Below, in pieces: positions 58,234 to 64,000 of a DNA stretch of 64,000 nucleotides (position 1 is its first letter; each line of letters begins with the position of its first letter). The stretch is from positions 310,001 to 374,000 of the forward strand of contig LSAX01000008.1 in NCBI GenBank assembly GCA_001557505.1, read 5' to 3'. The notes under the pieces are model-generated. The model worked only from the letters and a program-made list of their open reading frames with translations. It was not told the origin of the DNA and searched no databases. The position numbers and the translations under genes are program-made. This DNA is from Reticulascus tulasneorum. Its lineage: Eukaryota; Ascomycota; Sordariomycetes; Glomerellales; Reticulascaceae.

Positions 58234-60784
58234 TATCTGGTTGCGGATGTAGGGACGCACTTGGGAGGAGGTTGATTATTCGATGACTTGCGAAGAAGAG
58301 CAGAGGGACAGGGCATGTCGCAATATCTCAAGGCGCAACAATCAAATTCTGGACTTCAGAAGGCCAAGGTAGCCATTTGCCAGCGGGAAAGGCGAGGCAA
58401 TGGGTGAAGTCAGGTATCTCAAGCAGCTTGGTATTCATGGGCGGCGAACCAACGGTTAACTTGGTACCAGTGGAGATCGCCTTTTTGGATATGTGGGCTC
58501 TAATCGTCCACTGTTGATGGTCATCTGGTTTTGATCAGACTGGTCGGATGATGGGATGATGTGATACTTTTTATCTTATCGCATGGCCAACATTACTCAG
58601 CATGGCCTTTCAGCAAGTTGAAGTTGCTTTAGTTAATTACACTGGTTAAGCCTTGCTATTGCGTTGACTCTCACCAATCTAGATGCTGCATGTTCTTCTT
58701 CGCATTGCGCATGGCCCTTGCTCTACGATGTAGCATACAAACCACCGTACTGTTGTGGTATAAACACACGTCCATGACTTACGATATGATCAACCTCTGA
58801 TAGTTGTATGAGAACGGCCAAAGTGGACGAAGTTTGACAGTGTTCTTCGTTTTCCATAGTCTGATCCCATCTCTTCTCAAAGTCCTTGTCATCCCCCTCC
58901 TTGGTCGTCCTTTGGCAAAGTGCGTTGGCTTGCAACTCGCCACACCTACCCTCCTAGTCAACATCTCTGGAACTTTCTTGTCTTGCAGGAAGGCAACGAG
59001 CTTCAGTCTCCTGGCCTGAGTAGTTCGTCCTCGAAGTTTTCGTTGGTCAAGTTCTAGCTGCCTCTATGTACCTGCCAGCGTCCGCCTGCGCGCAGAGTCC
59101 CAGATCATTTTCCAGGATCCGACAGAACCCAACCTTTCGTCTTGATGTCTTCGCGCATGGGTTGTTTTCTTTCGTATGTTTCGGATAGAGTGTTCTTATA
59201 AAGGTCTGGGAGTCATCGTCATGATACACTCTGTGTTGTGTATGGACTGCTTAAGGTGTCAAAATCCTGACTGGGAGATCAGTCAAACAGCTATTGTTGT
59301 GATCAAATTGCGTACCTGAGTGTATTCTTCTCCTTCAATATGCCCGTCTGAACTTATTGCTCTGCCATCGAGATTTTGCATTGCACAAACTCGACGAGAT
59401 GGTCCAAGACCGGTGGAGTGGAGCTGTTCATGTCCGAAAAAGGGGCCGGCGGGTGGATCTCGGCACGGAGCCGGGCGGAAGTTGTGGCAGGCATCTTAGT
59501 CAATCGGCTCAGCCGGGAAGTCTCCATGTGTCAAAGCAGCACGGATAATTACAATCCAAAATTAGCCACCCGGATTTGTATGGTCAATCCAAAGGCTGGC
59601 AGTTCAAAGAATCTGGTCTTCAGTGCGCTCCCGTGGTCTCTTTCAGCATTCTGTAGCAGCTTTGATTGATTTAGATTCACTTTTCAAGCTGTCATAGGTT
59701 ACATCTTCCAACTCGAGCAAAGCCATATCACTGATTTGGTAACTGCAAAGACATGGATCATATTAAATGATGTGAAGTTCAAGTTACTGCTCGACCATGT
59801 TGTCGCCGGGAAGTGAACTTCGGTTTCCTCGGGTGTCTGCCAGACATCCCTGAGCTGCATAACAATCACTGGAGCTGGCTGTACGGGAGTTTCTTTGCAT
59901 TGATGTTTGCCAAAGAACCTGGAGACTGTGTGTACATTCCTTGTCGACTGACTCAACTCAGCAAAGCAGAGAGTAGGATCTGCCTGGAAAGACTGTGCAG
60001 GTACAAGGATGCGGTCATCAAGACGAAAGCGACAGGGACACCATCACATCATGGGCATCATGCAAAACTATCTGTTGAGTAAAGTTCATGCTCATTACAA
60101 TTTCTGCGTGAAAGACCTCCGTTGCACTGCCTCGAGTTGCATCTGCTGAATTTAGAAGCAAGTAGCGGTGCTGAGAGCATGGTTCCTCCTTGACGGAAGT
60201 GAGCTGTTTCTCAGAAATACATCACAATGCGCTGAATTGCAATCCTCCGCCGTTTGAGTGACTTCCCGGCTTGTACATCCCCCAATCGGCCAATAGAAAA
60301 AATCCCCTACCGTGTGACTTTGCCCCACCGTGCGAATTAAATGCGCGCACATACTCATTTTCAATGCCGCACGCCATTTTTCTATTGCCCAATTAGGCAT
60401 AGTACAGTGCGAAAGGCGGGGCGCACATACTCGCGACAGATCACTCTCGCCCGGTCTGCCCTCTTTGCAAAACCTATTTAAGCACCCCCCTTCACCACCA
60501 CTTCTTCCGCTTCTTTTCTCGTCAAAACCTTTCATCGCAAACTTCTCAAGCAATTGCTGCAAACTCTCACAACCAACCAAAACAAACCATTCCAGTAAGT
60601 ATTCCTCATATCCTACACTGTCTGGGTCTATCTCCTCTTTCTTGAGACACATTTTCATCCTCGTCAACTTTGGCATCTGCCCAGATCTTCAGCTTGATGC
60701 TTCTGAAGCTCTTCATCTCTTCCCGAGACATCGTTCTCTCCTGCTTTCCTCCATCTGACATTTCTCATAGCCAAAGTTGCAAAC
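58234..60784. other. Long intergenic region after the P450
   Basis: About 2.5 kb; frames up to 174 codons show no domain. The right end is a pyrimidine-rich leader with a likely 5' UTR intron of the next gene (60595-60770: GTAAGT donor, CTGAC branch, CATAG acceptor). Nothing else can be supported. Confidence 0.4.
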
Positions 60785-61284
60785 ATGCACTTCAAGATCA
60801 TCTCGACCATCTTCGCCGTTGGCGCCGCAGCTCACAATGAGTTTGGTAAGTCTTTCCGACCCAGTCTGATCTCTCAGTCTAATCATCTTCACTAGCCACT
60901 GATGGTCTCGCGAAGACTACCGTCGGCGTTCATGCCACTGAGATTGGTATGTATCATGTCTTCTTTCCACAGTAGTATCCTGCTAACTTGAACACCCCAG
61001 CTAGTCTCGGCGTCTACGTCACCACCTGCTTCCCTGTGGTTGTCACGACCCAGTCCTGCAAGGCAGTTGTAGTTCCCACTACTTCGACCTTCATTACGAC
61101 TTCGTCTACCACCAAGGCTCGTACCACCACCACTGCTACGACTGGCACCACCACTTTTGGTACTCCCACCGTCAGCACTACCGGCACCCCAACTGCCACC
61201 CCAAGCGCTGGTGCCCACGGCATTGTTGGTGACATGAATGCAGTTCTTGGTGCTCTTGGCCTGGTCGCTGCCTTCATCATCTAA
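60785..61284 (+). CDS. Small secreted Thr-rich, GPI-type protein (131 aa)
   Basis: Exons are 60785-60845, 60896-60946 and 61001-61284 (132 codons); no single open frame covers it. A signal peptide (MHFKIISTIFAVGAAAH) leads to a short N-terminal part (ATDGLAKTTVGVHATEI). Two cysteines follow (VTTCFPVVVTTQSC), then a long Thr-rich stalk and the hydrophobic tail GALGLVAAFII, typical of a GPI-anchor signal. This resembles small fungal cell-wall proteins; no enzymatic domain is present. All three joins use GT-AG with clean phase. The likely location is the cell surface. Function is unknown. Confidence 0.8.
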
Positions 61285-62364
61285 GCAGCTCAAGCAAGGT
61301 TTTGGCGGATTCTGGAACTTGGAGATCTCGTCACTTTTGGAAGTTTGAGATGGATACTCAGAACAGTATCTTGGGGTAGATAACTCTCAACACTGCGTCA
61401 TAAACTCATAGGAATGGATCACATTGCATCCTCTAATTGTCTCGCTTTGCTTCACCTGTGACATGTCCCAGAAAATCCACCTCTTAAGTCATTATGAATC
61501 GTGTAGTCCTTCCCTTCTTCTCCTGGCTTCATCCATCCCGTGATGTTTCTTTCCTCGAGGTCGAAGATCCCAAGCACTGAAGTCATACTCATTTTCGGAT
61601 TAAATCGTTATTGTCAGGCACTGCCGAGCCTTGACACCTCTAGCCGAAGCATGCCAAGGTGATAACTGCAGGCGCAAGATTTGATAGATACGTCGCGGTG
61701 ATCTCACAGCTGGAATGGTACTCCCGGGCCCCGACACAAGAGATGTTTACAAGAATGTTCGCGCTGTCAGCTATATTAACAGTCCGCCAGCATAGGACAA
61801 TCCGACTGGATCATGCTCTGGGACGGCATAGGATTATTTTGAGTATCACTTCTTCAGTCGAGGAGTAGATCCGTTTGCTCTCCTTCTGCAAATTACTGCC
61901 GACGAGCTGTATAATTTCAGTGCCGATGCCAAGAATAATACTTCATCGCTTCCACTTTTCTCTTCATGTATCCAGTTGATTGTCAGCAAGCCTGCCATGG
62001 CGCACAAAGGATGACCGCCTCCCCCGAACATGCAGCAATCTTCAGCTTAAATGGGCACTTGGAGTTTTCGTGTGCATTGGACGGAACTCGCACCAGGAAT
62101 GGCTATCACAAGCCCGTTGCTTTGACCAGCCCCCAGAACTGGCAGCAACAAAAACATCAATGCTAAGTGGAAGTATGTGACGAATCATACTGATGCAGGA
62201 AAGCTAACGATGAGGTTGAGATTGAGGCTCTGACAAACAGATGGTGCAGGGATTGCCCCTGCAAATGCATACGCACGGACACTTGCGGGTTGATTGCCGT
62301 CACGGTCCAGTTGCCGCCCGTCTTCGCGTTCAACCTCGCCTGCTCTGCAGGATCCCAGGTTTCG
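61285..62364. other. Intergenic region
   Basis: About 1.1 kb between the small Thr-rich protein and the DUF7730-like gene; no supported feature. Confidence 0.4.
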
Positions 62365-63086
62365 ATGAACTCCGCTACGTTTAAAAAGAGGCCCCGTTAT
62401 GGGATCCTAGGCTATCTCCCTGAATCTGATACTCCAGAAGCCGAGCTGTAAGCCGATTGCTCTCGTTTGACATATCCTTCTAGCTTCATATTCCACTTCC
62501 ATTGGCCGCTTGCTGACTCGGTACACGCAGATGGGACCGCAACCAAACCCAATCCCCACTACTCCACCTCCCTGCCGAAATTCGCAATCGCATCTACGAG
62601 CTTGTCCTTGGTGGTGACCGAATCCACGTCCTTTTTACCCCATGGACCCAGAATCGCGCCCAGAGCGCCAGCGGCGACCGAGAGACCATCCGCGGCGGCT
62701 TCCACTGCCTGGTCCTTCCGCGGAAGACCAACCCCTGGCACCACGAGCAGATACCAGTTAGCAGCATCAGTCGGGGGATGAAGCTGCTGGCGCCGGTGTG
62801 CAGACAGCTGTACCACGAGACCGCGCTGCTGCCCTACAAGCTGAATGTCTGGTCCTTCCACAACGCCTATGTCATGGAGCGATATATCATGAGGGAGAGG
62901 CGGCTGCCTCTGCTGCAGCGGCGGTCGATTCAGAAGCTGGCCGTGTGCGGGATTCCAACCAATAGCAATCTGTCGAAGAAGATGCGAAAGTATCTAGGAG
63001 GCTTGGAAACGATTTACTGGTGGGACGCGAATCAGAGGAAGATGAGCAAGGAGATCGTAGGCAAGGATGGGCAGTGCTGGGGATAA
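62365..63086 (+). CDS. DUF7730/2EXR-type protein (212 aa)
   Basis: Exons are 62365-62447 and 62531-63086 (213 codons). The intron (GTAAGC donor, GCTGAC branch, CGCAG acceptor) joins a short N-terminus (MNSATFKKRPRYGILGYL) to RWDRNQTQSPLLHLPAEIRNRIYELVLGGDRIHV. That stretch is the signature of a widespread fungal DUF7730/2EXR family. A second conserved part, RGMKLLAPVCRQLYHETALLPYKLNVWSF, follows. The C-terminus (LGGLETIYWWDANQRK) ends rather early, so a longer spliced product is possible. Function is unknown in this family. Confidence 0.78.
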
Positions 63087-64000
63087 AAGACGAAGATATC
63101 CTCTGCTACTGTTGAGGTGTGACTATGAGACCCATCACGGCGACCGGGAACAAGGTATGTTGTAGGCTATGGGCAATTTATGCACAGTGATTTACTCATC
63201 TTAGTATTAGACCGCAGTCCTCAAGGAGGGGAAATGTTGTCATCTGACATCGCTCATTGTTTGAAGGCGCTTGGCGGTTTTACGAGCTGCAGAGAGATGA
63301 ATTTGATATTTGCTACGGACGAAAACAAGAGCAACTTAGGCGTAGCCCATCCAGCCTTGGGTCAACCGCGCCATCCATCGCATGCTTTCTCATGGGCATC
63401 GCAGCTAGCGAAGTCAGAACGGATGGTGCAAAGCGTAGAGATATGATGCCACAACAAGACATCGAGGTGCAAAGAACCGAGTCTGCCAAACGGCACAATT
63501 CAGTTCCGACCGCACTGTATCAACGTCGAGTCGTGTTGGGTCCGCATCGCTATCTTCACAACTGCGCAGCTGAGAGGATAAATACTTATAATTTCCGCCA
63601 CATCCGTTGCCTCCTGCGTTGGCTATGCACGGACGATAGCGTCCAGTCCTGAGGCTTCTGCCTTCCGGCAGACTCTTTTGGCGCTATAACTTGGGCGTAG
63701 TTGTTGTTTCTTACTACCCTGTCTGGAATACGTTCGTTTGAATCTTACAGTACAGACATGCGCAAAGGATAGCCTCTGGACAGCGTCGTTGCTAAGCGAA
63801 TACCGTCAGTGGGAGACCAGGATGATCACGAACGAACAACCAATAGCATTAGGCAGGCATTAGGCAGAAGTCGACGAATCAAACCGCATTGTAACCTGAC
63901 GGCAAAGCCATCATTACTATTCTCGTATATGTACAGCCACTTTACACTTTTATCTCGGTATTCTTCTTGATACACACGGGACACCCACCGCGAATCCGAT
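63087..64000. other. Right-edge region
   Basis: About 900 bp; several short frames (for example 131 codons from 63257) show no recognisable domain or plausible splice partner. The next gene is probably outside the window. Confidence 0.4.

Noticed and set aside
59813..60082. 89-codon plus-strand frame after the P450
   Set aside because: No similarity to any family I know and no splice partner; treated as chance.
56523..63086. Secondary-metabolite cluster around the P450
   Set aside because: No PKS, NRPS, terpene synthase or cluster regulator in the flanking sequence; a lone P450 is not enough.

Overview
The window looks like a filamentous ascomycete chromosome (Pezizomycotina, probably a Sordariomycete). 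Genes are intron-bearing, with short (about 36-130 bp) introns that carry CTAAC/CTGAC-type branch sites. The gene set includes fungal NLR-like proteins, DUF6546 F-box, DUF6594, 2EXR/DUF7730, WSC and LrgAB families. No bacterial signals, CRISPR arrays or insertion sequences were seen. About 20 protein genes can be assembled, and for all but one of the multi-exon models the summed exons are a whole number of codons. Splice sites were read by eye from conserved motifs and frame.

Region 1 (1-18 kb) is accessory. A giant patatin-NACHT protein (483-7733, +) converges on an alpha/beta-hydrolase-like-NACHT-ankyrin protein (14475-8336, -); both are NLR-like candidate self/non-self or cell-death receptors. 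Next comes an F-box/DUF6546 gene (16319-17959) with a one-base frameshift.

Region 2 (18.8-25.4 kb) holds the flap endonuclease FEN1/RAD27, with a 5-nt microexon carrying the catalytic Asp34 codon, a cytochrome b5-acyl-CoA dehydrogenase fusion, and a WSC-domain GPI-anchored wall protein.

Region 3 (25.4-31 kb) holds a caspase-like (C14-type) protease gene (27087-25798, -) bracketed by pyrimidine-rich minisatellites. A TATA box with three CGTCCGGAA repeats lies upstream of it. A MITE-like element with inverted ends (28041-28323) and a large orphan membrane protein follow.

Region 4 (31-41 kb) holds an unrecognised disordered protein, a secreted type-B carboxylesterase, an LrgA-LrgB fusion transporter (PLGG1-like) and a 2EXR-like protein.

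Region 5 (43.8-53.1 kb) is mostly housekeeping: the RNA helicase DHH1, a mitochondrial J-protein, the mitochondrial GatB/PET112 amidotransferase subunit, and a DUF6594 membrane protein.

Region 6 (53.6-64 kb) holds an alpha/beta hydrolase, a degenerate tRNA/SINE-like patch, a pisatin-demethylase-like cytochrome P450, a tiny Ser/Thr-rich GPI-type protein and a DUF7730/2EXR-type protein.

The strongest candidates for new biology are the convergent NLR pair with the nearby caspase-like gene (possible programmed-cell-death components), the FEN1 microexon, and the promoter and repeat architecture around the caspase-like gene.
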